From positions 1,798,001-1,862,000 of the forward strand of contig NW_024465746.1 of assembly GCF_017591425.1 (NCBI RefSeq): 64,000 nucleotides of DNA, given 5' to 3'. Source of the stretch: Ochotona curzoniae. Its lineage: Eukaryota; Chordata; Mammalia; Lagomorpha; Ochotonidae. The notes below the pieces were generated by a model, which had not been told where the DNA came from, made no database searches, and was given only the letters and a program-made list of their open reading frames with translations. The position numbers and the translations under genes were made by a program. Shown piece after piece: positions 44,731 to 55,466 of the stretch (position 1 is the first letter of the stretch; the number at the start of each line of letters is the position of its first letter).

Positions 44731-45339
44731 GTGAGTGGCCTGGCCTCGGCGTCGCCGGGCGGCCGCGGGGAGCGGCCGGGAAGGGCGGGTCTGGCGGGCG
44801 GCTTGGGCCGAGGGTCGGGGCCGGCGGGGGGCGTCGGGTGGGCGAGGGCGGCCCGGGACGGCGTGTGTTTGTGTTTGGGGTGAGGGATCTGCGCTTCCGC
44901 GGGGCGGGGGAAGCCGGAGCCCGGGCTCAGCCGCGGAGGGAGGCGCCCCGCTCGACGGCCCGCGCTCGGTTCTCTTCCCTCCAAGTGGCCGGCGGGCTCG
45001 GCACTCGGCCCGGCCGTGGGTTGTGGAAGGAAACGCTGGTGGGGCAGAAGTGGGACGTTGGGGTGCGCTTCCCCCAGTCTGGAGTGCCTTCCGCCCCCCT
45101 CAGCCCAGCATCCCGCCCGAGGAAGGAAGGGGCCGTGATGCGAGAGGCATTTCCTCAGAGCTGCTTTCCGGAGTGGCCTTGGGGATGGGGGGCCTGGCTC
45201 TGCCGTCGTAGGGAAACGGGGTGCCGGTAAGCTGTTGAGCGGCTCGAAGCAGTTTCGGTTTGATTCGTGGATTACAGGAAGGTTAGAAGGTGTGGCCTTG
45301 GCAGGAATGACTACATTTCTAAGAGTGGATTCTTTTGTT

Positions 45340-45389
45340 AAAAAAAAAAAAAAAAGATAAACCCAAACTTTTTTTTTTTTTTTTTTTTA
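45340..45389. repeat. Poly-A / poly-T pair
   Basis: (A)15 at 45340-45354 and (T)18 at about 45370-45387, separated by 15 bases: a potential hairpin in intron 2. Confidence 0.9.
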
Positions 45390-46469
45390 CTTTTTCAGAA
45401 TAGTTACGGGGAGGATCTTTTCAGGTTTCTGTACGTGCTCTCTGAGGCTCAGGCAGAAGTTTGGTGTGATGACAGGAAAGGACAAAGAGTGAGGCAAGTG
45501 TGTGTGGCAAGAAGTCGCTGATTGCAGGGAACTTTGAAGCGACGTGTGTTCAGGAGCCCTGAAAAATCCAAGACGGGTTTAAGGAAAAGTGCAGGTGCAG
45601 AGTGGGTTAAGTGCAGATCTGGGATGCTAGGGGGCCAGGAAAGGCTCCGAGGTGAGGTGATAATCCGGCGGAGTCGTGGGCTGTGGAAAGCCTGCCTCGG
45701 CCGGCTCTGGGGGCTCAGTGGCTGTGTCAGTGCTTGTGAGATGGCCCCCGTTGGCAATTGCTCTCTGAAACGCTGTGTAGTTCATGCTCAGCCTTGTCTG
45801 ATGTGGTTCCCCTTACCCAAATTAAGCTTCGTGTTTAAATTCTTGGTTTTTGAGTTAAGGAAGGGGAATTTGCCGCTTAGAAGGATTCTCGAAAAAGTGT
45901 TTGAAAGTAAATGAATCATATCCAGACTTAGCCACTGCTAAATCTAGTGTTTTGCTAAATGGCTCTGTTCAGGGGAGCGTTGCTGTACAGTGAAGGGTGA
46001 TTCTAACGTCTGATGGTCAGTGGACGGTACCAAGGTAGCTTTAGGTTTCAGATCTCTTGCGAGGTGCTGATGGAGAGGGCATTCCCTGGGTTTTAAGACA
46101 GCGATTCTTTCTATTTGAATTTACTTTTCAAGGCTTTGTAAATAGCAAATGCACTCCTCCAGCAAGTGCTGTCACAGCCCAGAGCAGGAGCTCCTGAGGG
46201 AGGGTGTCTTAAGTTAGGTTCTGCCCTGCAGGAGGAGGTGCAGTGGACCCCTAGTCCGGAGGGGACAGCATCCCCCGCCCCCGCAGGTTCAGCCTGCAGG
46301 TTCAAGACATTTCCAGACTAGCTGGGAGAGGATGGTCACAACCCAGGCCCTCTAGTGGTTTCCCAGCAGTCAGTGCTGTAAGGAGCGCGGAAGAGTTCAC
46401 AGCGCAGACCAGAGTTCACAGCACAGACCAGAGCCGGGCACTTTGGTCCATTCTCGGTGGCCTTGCTTT

Positions 46470-46602
46470 GGGCACCTTGGGAGCTCATTAAGCCTCTCCG
46501 TGCCCAAGCTCTGTCTCCTGTCAGTAAGCATGGTGAATATGCACGGGGTTGATACGGGCATTACATGAACTGATGCTGATGAGGCACTGGAAACAGTATC
46601 CG
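46470..46602 (+). mobile_element. MIR SINE relic
   Basis: AAGCCTCTCCGTGCCCAAGC, GGGCATTACATGAACTGATG and AGGCACTGGAAACAGTA follow the MIR body. Confidence 0.5.
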
Positions 46603-46744
46603 TTACACAGTGATGCCTGTGTCTGCAGTTAAAGGAAAGCTGAGAAGGAATTGCTCAGGGATGCTTCAGAATGCACTAGAGAGTGAATGCGCTTGTCACG
46701 TGCTGCTGATGCTTACTGTCTGTTGTTCTTTTTCTTTTTCTTTT

Positions 46745-47060
46745 TGGATTTTTCTTTTATTGCAAAGACAGATATACAGAGAGGAGAGACAGAGAGGAAG
46801 ATCCTCTGTCCATTGATCCACTCCCCAAACTCTCTTAATGGCTGGAGCTGAGCTAATCCCAAGCCAGGAGCTCGGATTCCCCTCTTGGTCTCCCATGTGA
46901 GTGCAGGGTCCCAAGGCTTTGGGCAGTCCTTGACTGCTTTCCCAGGCCACAGGCAGGGAGCTGGATGGAAAGTGGGGTGTTGGGATTAGAACTGGTGCTC
47001 ACATGGGATCCCTGTACATGCAAGCCGAGGAGCCCAGCCACCAGGCTACCACACTAGGCC
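46745..47060 (-). mobile_element. CSINE in PPP4R1 intron 2
   Basis: Minus strand; TTTTATTGCAAAGACAGATA to CTACCACACTAGGCC. Confidence 0.9.
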
Positions 47061-47996
47061 TACTACTGTCTTGTTTTAGATTCATTTAGTATAAAGCATT
47101 TGATACTTGCTGGCCCAGATAGCTTATTTGCACATTTAAAATTTAAGAGAGAATTAGTGCTTGCTTTTCCCTGCTGATGGAGTTTTTCAGGTGATGCCTT
47201 TTAACATGCGGGGCCAAGGATCCTGGAACACAGTCATTGAGGAACTGCCTGCTGTTTGTTGTGAAAAGAGAATGAATGAGGAGGAAATGTCGCCACGATG
47301 TCTAGGAGGAAGGCAAGGTGGTTGGCAAACAATGAAGAAGCTTCCCACGTCTTGGAGAGAATGGAGCTGGGGCTGCGTTTCTTGTCAGGCTGCTGGCTTT
47401 TGCACCTGCGTGTGTCTTTGTGTGGCCAGCCTTTGGGGAAGCCGCTTTAGCCACCCTCAGTGGGGCAGTCCTTGTGGTGCTTGGAAGTGACTTTCAGGTC
47501 AAGGTCTGGAATGTTGATTGCCTTTCCTGGATGCAGAGGCCAAGGCTGGAGAGGGCAGCGAATGCCTGTGCAGCACGGGTCGTCTGGCTGTGGAAACCAC
47601 AGAGCCGCCAGAGTCGGCCATCTTGTCTGTGTTGGTTCAAACCTCTCCCAGAGTCTACACCCAGTCCGGGTTGCAGAAGAGGGTTGGTCAAAGACTGCCT
47701 GACCTCGGAAAAAACAAAATCTGCGTCTGACGTGTGGAGAATGGGTGTACCACATGCGTGTGTCAGAGGTTATGATGGCAAGTAAATAAAACCACTGGTA
47801 GATATCATTGAGATTAGGTAGGGGAACAATGCGGTAACAATTAACAATAGTTTTATAAAGTGAAACTCCATATACTATATTGTAACGTACTCAAATTTCA
47901 AATTAAGAGGCAAATTGCTGACTGCATTTGCAGGGGAATCTCAGATTTCTCAGTCGAGCAAGCCCTTTTTATTGCTGACTATCTTTAAAAGTTTCT
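47061..47996. other. Unannotated intronic sequence
   Basis: Several overlapping frames of 65-121 codons (47161-47785) on both strands; none shows a known domain and there is no splice framework. Confidence 0.45.
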
Positions 47997-48262
47997 TTTA
48001 AGATTTATTTACTTGGGAGGCAGAATGGCAGAGGGAGGAGGGAGAAATCTCAGTCTCCCATCTGCTGGTTCATTGCTCAAATGCCGCCAGGAGCCAGGGC
48101 CTCCATCTGGGTCTCCCAGGAGGGTGGCAAGGGTCCGAGCACTTGTGCCAACCTCTGCTTCAGTAGCAGAAAGGTGGGTTGGAAATGGAGCAGCTGAGAC
48201 CAATATGGGATGCCAGCGTCGAAGGTGGCAGCCTTACCCAGCCAGCGACTAGACTGGTCCCC
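47997..48262 (-). mobile_element. Old CSINE
   Basis: Minus strand; AAGATTTATTTACTTGGGAGG, GGAGCCAGGGCCTCCATC. Confidence 0.65.
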
Positions 48263-48342
48263 ACTCTGCTTCTTGAATGATGGGAGTCCGTACTAAATCA
48301 CAAATGAGGCTTTTAGAGGAAGGTATTGCAAATTTATTTAAA

Positions 48343-48677
48343 AAATTTTTCATTTATTTTTGATTGGAAAGGCAAATGTACAGAGAGATAAGAGAGGAAA
48401 AGATCTCGCATCTGCTCTGCTGGTTCACTTCCCAGATGGCCACAGTGGCTGGAGCTGAACTGAACTGCTGCGAAGCTAGAAGCCAGGATCCTCTTCCAGG
48501 TCTCCCACATGGGTGCAGGGTCCCAAGGCTTTGGGCCGTCCTTTACTCTTTACTGCCTTCCTAGGCTATAAGCAGAGTTGGAAGGGAAGTGGAGCAGCTG
48601 GGACTCAAACCAGTGCCCTTGTGGGATGTGGTGCTTACAGGAGGAGGATTAGTCAGGTGAAGCATTGTACCAGCCCT
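48343..48677 (-). mobile_element. CSINE
   Basis: Minus strand; TGATTGGAAAGGCAAATGTA, CCCACATGGGTGCAGGGTCC, with a CTTTACT duplication at 48541-48555. Confidence 0.82.
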
Positions 48678-48699
48678 TCATATTTCTGTATTCAAATTT

Positions 48700-48926
48700 T
48701 TAAAAAATTACAAATTTACAGAGAGAAAGAGATACATGGAGAGGTCCTTCATCCCACTGGTCCCTGTTGGAAGCCAGGAGCAGGAGTTTGGCTGCAGGGC
48801 CCAAGGAACCCTTGCCCTGCTGCTTTCCCAGTGCGGAAGCAGAGACTGGGTCAGAAGCGCAGCAGTGGGAACGTGAGCATGGCATACCAGCACTGCAGAC
48901 AGACTGCCTGCGAGCCACCGTGCTGA
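48700..48926 (-). mobile_element. Old CSINE
   Basis: Minus strand; AAATTTACAGAGAGAAAGAG, GCAGGGCCCAAGGAACC. Confidence 0.62.
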
Positions 48927-48947
48927 CTTGCAGATTTTCTTCTGCTT

Positions 48948-49243
48948 AGAGATTTATTTTGTTTCTTTGAAAGACAGAATGTGGAGGGAGACAAAGGAGA
49001 AGCAGAGATCTTCCATCATTGCTTCTGTCCCAAAATGGCCATGACTGGAGCTGGGCCAGACTGAAGCAAGGAGCCAGGAGCTGCTTCTGGGTGTCCCATA
49101 CGTGTGCAGGGCCAGCAGTGGGTCTAATGCTGCTGCCTTACCAAGTGCATTAGCAGGAAGAAGGATTAGAAGAAGAGCAGCTAGGACTGCGTGTGGTACT
49201 ACGGCACAGCAGGGGCTGCCCGGCCTCCTGGGACACAGCGTTG
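48948..49243 (-). mobile_element. Old CSINE
   Basis: Minus strand; TTCTTTGAAAGACAGAATGTG, GAGCTGGGCCAGACTGAAGC, ACACAGCGTTGGCCAC. Confidence 0.68.
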
Positions 49244-49407
49244 GCCACACCTCTATTCGGATTTTTCAGTGCATTTTTCAATTTGCATTTAAGTTGCTAG
49301 ATTTCTGAAATGGGTGAGATAGTAAAATACAGTAAGATTTGGTGAGCTTGTTGTACAACAGTTTCATTGACCCAGTTTGATTAAGTTTTAAACTTTATCA
49401 AAGTAGT

Positions 49408-49661
49408 TTTACTTATTTTTTTATTGCAAAGTCAGATATATATATATACATAGAGGAGGAGAGAAAGAGAGGAAGATCTTCTCTGATGATTCACTCCCCA
49501 AGTGGCCGCAACAGCTGGAGCTGGAACCTCTTCCGGGTCTCCCACACAGGTGCAGGGAGCTGGAAGGGAAGCAGGGCTACCAGGACATGAACCGGCACCT
49601 ACCTGGGAACCCGGCACCCTCAAGGTGAGAACTTTAGCAGCCAGGCCACTGCGCTGCGCCC
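49408..49661 (-). mobile_element. CSINE with internal deletion
   Basis: Minus strand; central CCCAAGGCTTTGGG block is missing; (TA)n in the AGTCAGATATATATATATAC part. Confidence 0.88.
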
Positions 49662-49720
49662 AAAGAAGAGCTTTTGTTTCCTCTCCCCTGCCCCCCCTTT
49701 TTTTTTTGAAACAGAGTATC

Positions 49721-50020
49721 CAAACTGGTTGCCATGGCTTAGTAGGCTACTGGTATTTCATGTAGGCCTGAATTTGAGTCCTGGCTGCTCAGCTTCTGAT
49801 CAGTTCCCTACTGTGGTCTGGGAAAGCAGTGGAGGCTGACTCCTCCATCCACATGGGAGACCTGGAAAAAGCCCCTGGCTCCTGGCTTCCAATTGGCTCA
49901 GCTCCAGCCATTGTGGTTATCTGGGGAGTGAACCAGCAGACAGAGAATCTTTCTCTCTGTCTCTTCTTTTCTCTGTGTATTTGCCTTTCCAATAAAAATA
50001 AATAAATTTTTAAAAGAAAA
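49721..50020 (+). mobile_element. CSINE, older subfamily
   Basis: TGGTTGCCATGGCTTAGTAG head; tail CCAATAAAAATAAATAAAT. Confidence 0.78.
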
Positions 50021-50108
50021 AAAAAGTGATTTTGAATGGCGCCTACGTGTGGGAAAAGTCAGTTAGGGTCCCTTACCTAACAGTTCCTTGCATGGATTTG
50101 TGTTTACA

Positions 50109-50441
50109 GGGCCTGGCGCCGTGGCCTAGCAGCTAAAGTCCTCACCTTGAACACGCTGGGATCCCATATGGGTGCCAGTTCTAATCCCGACAGCCCCACT
50201 TCCCATCTAGCTCCCTGCTTGTGGCCTGGGGAAGCAGTCAAGGATGGCCCAAAGCCTTGGGACCCTGCACCAGCGTGGGAGACCTGGAGGAAGTTCCAGG
50301 CTCCTGTCTTCGGATTGGCGTAGCACCGGCCATTGTGGCGGCTTGGGGAGTTAATCATCGGATGGAAGATCTTCCTCTCTGTTTCTCCTCCTTTCTGTAT
50401 ATCTGCCTTTCCAATAAAAATGAATAAATCTTTTAAAAAAA
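50109..50441 (+). mobile_element. CSINE with 11-bp TSD
   Basis: TSD TTGTGTTTACA at 50098-50108 and 50442-50452. Near consensus. Confidence 0.96.
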
Positions 50442-50452
50442 TTGTGTTTACA

Positions 50453-50647
50453 GAATGGAAGAGGCAGAGATGCAAAGAGTGTTCTTGGGTCTGCTGGTTC
50501 ATGTCCCAAATAGCCATAAATGCTCAGTCTGGCTCGGGCCTGTAGCTTCATGCAGTTCTCCTACCTGGTTGGAATTGTCTGCTGCTTTCCCAGGCACCGT
50601 GGCAGGGAGCTCCTGGTCCCTCATTTAGGCCACAACACTGGCCTCTA
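50453..50647 (-). mobile_element. Old CSINE
   Basis: Minus strand; GAAGAGGCAGAGATGCAAAG, TGCTGCTTTCCCAGGC, GCCACAACACTGGCC. Its tail region is the target of the SINE at 50109. Confidence 0.62.
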
Positions 50648-50667
50648 GAACTGGTATCTAGAACGAA

Positions 50668-50950
50668 GTCAGATGTATAGAGAGGAAGATCTTCTGCCCG
50701 ATGATTCATTCCCCAAGTGAGTGCAGTGCCGGTGCTGTGCTGATCCGGAGCCAGGAGCCTGGAACCTCCTCTAGGTCTCCCACACGGGTACAGGATCCCA
50801 AGGCTTTCGGCCGTCCTCGACTGCTTTCCCAGACCACAAGCAGAGAGCTGGATGGGAAGTGGAGCTGCTGGGATTAGAACTGGTACCCATATGGGAACCC
50901 AGCGTGATCGAGGTGAGGACTTTAGCTGCTAGGCCACGCCACCGGGTCCT
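50668..50950 (-). mobile_element. CSINE lacking its A-tail
   Basis: Minus strand; starts at GAAGTCAGATGTATAGAG without the poly-T, otherwise near consensus. Confidence 0.88.
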
Positions 50951-51000
50951 CTAGAGCTTTTCTTAAAAACAAAGATACGGTAGGGATCAGGAACCTTTTA

Positions 51001-51333
51001 TTTATTTTGGAAAAGGTTTATTTTACTTTTTAATTGGAAAGGCAAATATACAGTGAGAAGGAGGGACAGAAAGATATTCCGTCTACTGTTCACTCCCCAA
51101 GTGGGTGTCACGACTAGTGCTGAGCAGATCAGAAGCCAAGAGCCAGGAGCATCCTCTGGGTCTCCCTTGTGGGTGCAGGGTCCCAAGGCTTTGGGTTGTC
51201 CTCTTCTGCATTCCCAGGCCACAGGCAGGGAACAGGATGGAAGTGGAGCAGCCAGGATATGGATGAGCACTCATATGGGATCCCAGTGGATGGAAGGAGA
51301 GGATTTAGCCACTAGGCTGTCACTTTGGGTCCG
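51001..51333 (-). mobile_element. CSINE with 11-bp TSD
   Basis: TSD GGAACCTTTTA at 50990-51000 and 51334-51344. Confidence 0.94.
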
Positions 51334-51344
51334 GGAACCTTTTA

Positions 51345-51818
51345 TGATTATGCTGAGTCTATAACTGGCTGACTAAGAGAACCCCAGAGAAAAGCACCTG
51401 GAAGTTCAGTTTTTATTTGTTGCTGCTCCTGAGTGATGGCTAGCCCTTGCGAGGTATGCTTCAGAAACCCGCTGGGTTTGTGTGATTCTTCATTTATTGT
51501 TTCTGGTTCTTTTGTCCCAGTCCTTCCACTCATCAAAATGAAGAAGTCATACCTGTGTGTTAAGCCAGTGTTGCTTTACATGTTTGTGTAACATCTCTAT
51601 ATTTTGGATAATAAGGGTTTTTCTTCCCAGCTGCTTGTTGAGGTTGGGAAATCTGTAAAATTGAAGTAGGTTTTTTTTTTTTTTCTCGGCTCTGAGCTTA
51701 AATGTAATTTGATGTTTTGGGTGCGAACATGGGTGGAAAGCCTATAGTACTTTGGCCCAGGAGTTTTAAGGCCTATATTTCTTGTCATTTCCTTCTTTTT
51801 TTTTCTTTATCTCTCTCT
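51345..51818. other. Unannotated intronic sequence
   Basis: No exon or repeat recognised; T-run at 51670-51685. Confidence 0.45.
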
Positions 51819-51819
51819 C

Positions 51820-52111
51820 TCTTTAATATTTGTTTTGTTTTTATTGGAAAGGTAGATTTTACAGAGAGAGAAGGAGAGATAGATCTTCCATCCACTGGTT
51901 ATTCCCCACTTTGTGGCTGCAAAGCTGGGAGCCAGGAGCTTCTGGGTCTCTCGTGTTGGTGAAGGGTCCCAAGGACTGGGCTGTCCTCCACTGCTTTCCC
52001 ACCCTAAGCAGAGAGCTGGATTGGAAATGGAGCAGGTGGAACATGAACTGGTGCCCATAAGGGCTGCCCGAGCCACTTAGTGGAAGATGAGTGCTGTGCC
52101 ACTGTGCCAGC
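51820..52111 (-). mobile_element. CSINE
   Basis: Minus strand; GTTTTTATTGGAAAGGTAG, GTGCCCATAAGGG, CCACTGTGCCAGCCCC. Confidence 0.78.
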
Positions 52112-52484
52112 CCCTCCTCGTCACTTCTGTAACAGAAGTCAGGAACTGGCTTCACTTTCACACCAACTTTTGAGTTTAATGGCTTACCAAAGGTTCCTTC
52201 TCAAACACATTCCCCTGATTCTCCCAACTTTTAAAGTCGTCGTAGTGTTCTGTCTTCCTGGGGCTGGGGGCAGAATTGTTTTGTGGTCTAGTTGGCAGCA
52301 ATTGGCCAGTGTTTGAGCATTTATCATGCAGTAATTCTGAAAGATATCCTAGTGCAGTTTTGTAGAGCAGAACGCGTTGGGTTTTGGGCAGCCTGTAAAC
52401 CTGGGCCCGTGCTCTGACCCTGTTATTTGTTTTCTTGATAATCTCTCACTAGTTACTTAACTTTCCTCAGCTGTTGTCTATCTT

Positions 52485-52650
52485 TAAACGTGTTGATGAA
52501 TTTTTTGGATTGTCTCCAGTGTTTAACTACCACAAATAGGGCTGTTGCGAGCATTTCCTGTGTGATCCTACTTGTAGCTGTGCAAGCCCTTTGTCTTGGG
52601 ATTGTATCCAGGAGTGAGTGCTGCCAGCCCCGCTTGCAGAGTGATGGTCC
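52485..52650 (-). mobile_element. Old L1 3' region, left flank of minisatellite
   Basis: TTGATGAATTTTTTGGATTG, ACAAATAGGGCTGTTGCGAG and GGATTGTATCCAGGAGTGAG match the reverse of an old mammalian L1 3' part. Confidence 0.7.
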
Positions 52651-53166
52651 AGTATGCAGTGTCCACGGGCAGAGTGGGTTCTGTCTCTCCATACCCCAGC
52701 CAGTGTCCATGGGCAGAGCGAGTTCTGTCTTTCCCGTACCCCAGCCAGGGTCCACCCCAGGCAGTGTCCATGGGCAGAGCAAGTTCCGTCTCCCTGTACC
52801 CCAGCCAGTGTCCACCCCAGGCAGTGTCCATGGGCAGAGCGAGTTCCGTCTCCCCGTACCCCAGCCAGTGTCCCCGGGCAGAGCGAGTTCTGTCTCTCCC
52901 CTACCCCAGCCAGTGTCCACAGACAGAGTGAGTTCTGTCTCCCTGTGCCCCAGGCAGTGTCCACCCCAGCCAGTGTCCACGGACAGAGCGAGTTCTGTCT
53001 TCCTGTACCCCAGCCAGTGTCCACCCCAGCCAGTGTCCACGGGCAGAGCGAGTTCCATCTCTCCCGTACCCCAGCCAGTGTCCACGGGCAGAGCGAGTTC
53101 CATTTCTCCCATACCCCAGCCAGTGTCCACGGGCAGAGCGAGTTCCGTCTCCCCATACCCCAGCCA
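52651..53166 (+). repeat. 45-bp minisatellite, about 10 units
   Basis: Unit reads CAGTGTCCACGGGCAGAGCG then AGTTCCGTCTCCCCGTACCCCAGC, with some units lengthened by an extra 15-18 bp (CCAGCCAGTGTCCACC-like). Because 45 is a multiple of 3, all frames stay open on both strands, which explains frames of up to 243 codons; none is a gene. Confidence 0.93.
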
Positions 53167-53600
53167 GCACTCGTGCGGGCGCACGGTCGGCTCTGAGGCA
53201 TCCTAGACTGTTGTGGCAGTGCTGTGTGCTTTAGTTTTCCATTTCATAGGTGTTTGTCCTGTTACGGCCTGACCTGGCCCTCTGTCATCTGTGGAGTGAA
53301 GTGTTTGTTCATATCCTATGCTCATGTTTTCATTGGAATACTTTCTTACTGTTTGAAGAATTCCTTATATATTCTGGAACAAGCCTTTCTCACATACTTG
53401 GTTTGGAAAAATTATTTTCCGGTTTGTAACTTGTGTTTTCATTGTTAGCTGTGTATTCAGGAGGTGGTGAAGTTTTGAATTTTATCATGTTCTTACTGAT
53501 ATATGCCTCCGTCAGGCTGAATAAGTTTCCCAAGTTTAATGGGGCTCTTGTGAGAGAATTAGAAATGGGTATTAGATTTTGTCAGATAATTTTTCTGTTT
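53167..53600 (-). mobile_element. Old L1 3' region, right flank of minisatellite
   Basis: GAAGTGTTTGTTCATATCCT, TTCCTTATATATTCTGGAAC, AAATTATTTTCCGGTTTGTA and GTTTTGAATTTTATCATG continue the L1 sequence interrupted at 52651. Confidence 0.75.
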
Positions 53601-53629
53601 CTATTCAGAAGATTATATATTTTTTTCTT

Positions 53630-53686
53630 TTTTGTTTTAATGATTTATTTGTTATATTTGAAAGTCGGTGTTAAAAAGAGGGAGAG
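53630..53686 (-). mobile_element. CSINE (host), tail-side part
   Basis: TTGTTTTAATGATTTATTTG... broken at 53686 by a young CSINE. Confidence 0.75.
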
Positions 53687-54016
53687 GGGCCCGGCGTGGT
53701 GGCGCAAGTGGTTAAAGGTCCTCGCCTTGCACGCCCGGGATCCCATATGGGCGCCGGTTCTAATCCCGGCAGCCCTGCTTCCCTTTCAGCTCCCTGCCTG
53801 TGGCCCGGGAAGGCAGTTGAGGATGGCCCAAAGCTTTGGGACCCTGCGCCCGCGTGGGAGACCCGGAAGAGGCTCCTGGCTTCGGATCGGCATATTATCG
53901 GCCTGTTGCGCTCACTTGGGGAGTGAATCATTGGACGGAAGATCTTCCTCTCTGTCTCTCCTCTCTGTATATCCGCCTTTCCAATAAAAAAATAATAAAA
54001 AGAAATCTTTAAAAAA
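53687..54016 (+). mobile_element. CSINE, young subfamily B, nested, 14-bp TSD
   Basis: TSD AAAAAGAGGGAGAG at 53673-53686 and 54017-54030. Head GGGCCCGGCGTGGTGGCGCA. Confidence 0.97.
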
Positions 54017-54030
54017 AAAAAGAGGGAGAG

Positions 54031-54268
54031 ACAGAGAGCTTCCATCCGCTGGTTCACTCCCCTAGTGTCTGCAGGAGCACAGTTGAGCTGGTCTGAGGCT
54101 GGAAGCCAGGAGCTCCTTCTGGGTCTCTCACATGGGTGCAGGGCCATCCGCTGCTGCTTTCCCAGGCCACTAGTATGGGGCTGGAATGGAACTGGAGCAG
54201 CTGGGGCTGGATGTAGTGCCAGTGCTACGGGTGGAGCATTAGCCCACTATACTACTGCATCACCCCCT
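54031..54268 (-). mobile_element. CSINE (host), head-side part
   Basis: Continues the SINE begun at 53630: ACAGAGAGCTTCCATCCGCT, GGGTCTCTCACATGGGTGC. Confidence 0.75.
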
Positions 54269-54603
54269 TCTTTTTCAGTGTGATAAATTGCATATTTTTT
54301 TAAAAAATAAATACTGTTAATTTTTTATGGGACACATCAAGCATCTACAAAAGCAGGTGAATTGCTGTGTCCTCCCCCGCTGAGCTTCAACTGTTTATTT
54401 GCTGTAAGGGAGCTTGGAGGGAAGGAGGACTCAGCCAGAGTGCTTACCTGAAGTAATCATTTAATTCTGTTTAAAAATCTGGTATAAATAACATTTATAT
54501 TTAAATCTACTAGATTTGTTTTCTTAGAAATAGTTCATTTGTTCAAGATGTCATTTAATTAGGATTGATAGTAATTCGGCCTTAGGTTAGTTAAAAACAT
54601 TTT
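54269..54603. other. Unannotated AT-rich intronic sequence
   Basis: No exon, RNA or repeat recognised. Confidence 0.45.
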
Positions 54604-54634
54604 TTAAAAGATTTTTTTAAGATTTATGTACTTA
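54604..54634 (-). mobile_element. CSINE (host), tail end
   Basis: TTAAAAGATTTTTTTAAGAT, interrupted by the next element. Confidence 0.6.
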
Positions 54635-54948
54635 GGGCCCGGTGTGATAGTATAATGGTTAAAGTCCTTGCCTTGATTGCACAGGGATCCCATATGGGCG
54701 CTGGTTCTAATCCCGGCTGCCCCGCTTCCCACCCAGCTCCCTGCTTGTGGCCTGGGATTGCAGCCGAGGATGGCCCAGAGCTTTGGGATCCTGCACCAGC
54801 ATGGGAGACCTGGAAGAGCTCCTGTTTCTGCTCCAGCCATTGTAGTCACTTGGGGAGTGAACCATCGGATGGAAGATCTTCCTCTCTCTCTCTCCTCCTC
54901 TGTGTATATCTGCCTTTCCAATAAAAATGAATAAATGTTTTTTAAAAA
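54635..54948 (+). mobile_element. CSINE nested in a CSINE, variant head
   Basis: Head GGGCCCGGTGTGATAGTATA then ATGGTTAAAG, which is closer to a tRNA A box (TAGTATAATGG) than other copies. Target duplication is imperfect (GTACTTA / TTACTTA). Confidence 0.92.
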
Positions 54949-55268
54949 TTTACTTAATTACTTAATTGGAAAATCAGATTTACAGAGAGAAGAGAGACAG
55001 AGAAAGAAAGCTCTTCCATCCGTTGGTTCACTCCCTAAATGGCTAGAACCTAGGTGATCTGAAGCCAGGAGTCAGGAGCTTGGTCTGGGTTTCCCATATA
55101 GGCACAGGTATCCAAGGACTTGAGCTCTCTCCTCTGCCTTTTCAGGCTACAAGTAGGGAACTGGAGCAGAAGTAGAGTTACAATCTAGCTGGGACTAGAG
55201 CTGGCATTCATAATGGGATGCCGACACCACAAGTGGAGGATTAGCTTGCTACCCTACTATACCGGCCC
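54949..55268 (-). mobile_element. CSINE (host), main part
   Basis: Minus strand; TTGGAAAATCAGATTTACAG to ACCCTACTATACCGGCCCC. Confidence 0.82.
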
Positions 55269-55466
55269 CTGGGTTAGTGAAAATTTCTTTTTGGATAACC
55301 AGTGGGGAAAAGGATTACTATCCAAAGTAATTGGGTAATAAAACTGTAAGGAAAGTGTTTGCTCACCAGACTTATCTGTAATGTGTGGGGGTGGGGGGAC
55401 CCACACCCTTCCAGTGCTTTGATGTGCTGCTGACTTCTGTCAGATACTGATAAAGGGGGACGCATG

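Larger units (their letters stand above)
43620..45230. promoter_or_regulatory. CpG island and TATA-less promoter of PPP4R1
   Basis: Base composition changes sharply at about 43,620, from AT-rich DNA to strongly GC- and CpG-rich DNA, and declines after about 45,200. The island is free of SINEs. It carries GC boxes (GGGGCGGGGCGAGG near 44,233), an alternating CG run near 44,319 that fits NRF1-type sites, and no convincing TATA box in front of exon 1. This is the usual form of a broadly expressed promoter. Such islands often fire in both directions; a divergent transcript toward 43 kb is possible but nothing in sequence proves it. Confidence 0.85.
44731..46740 (+). other. PPP4R1 intron 2, unique start
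   Basis: GC-rich to about 45,230, then ordinary intron. Contains A15 and T18 runs (45340-45388) and a weak MIR. No further exon with consistent splice sites and PPP4R1 sequence was found. Confidence 0.6.

Noticed and set aside
43571..44984. Very long open frames (300-403 codons) on the minus strand and 371 on the plus strand in the CpG island
   Set aside because: GC-rich DNA has few stop codons; composition is Pro/Arg/Ala/Gly without any domain, and the frames run across the PPP4R1 promoter, exons and introns.
52651..53166. CRISPR-like regular repeats
   Set aside because: Units are head-to-tail without unique spacers and lie in a mammalian intron.
52453..53206. Open frames of 180-243 codons on both strands
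   Set aside because: They come from a 45-bp minisatellite whose unit is a multiple of three. Both strands and several frames are open at once.
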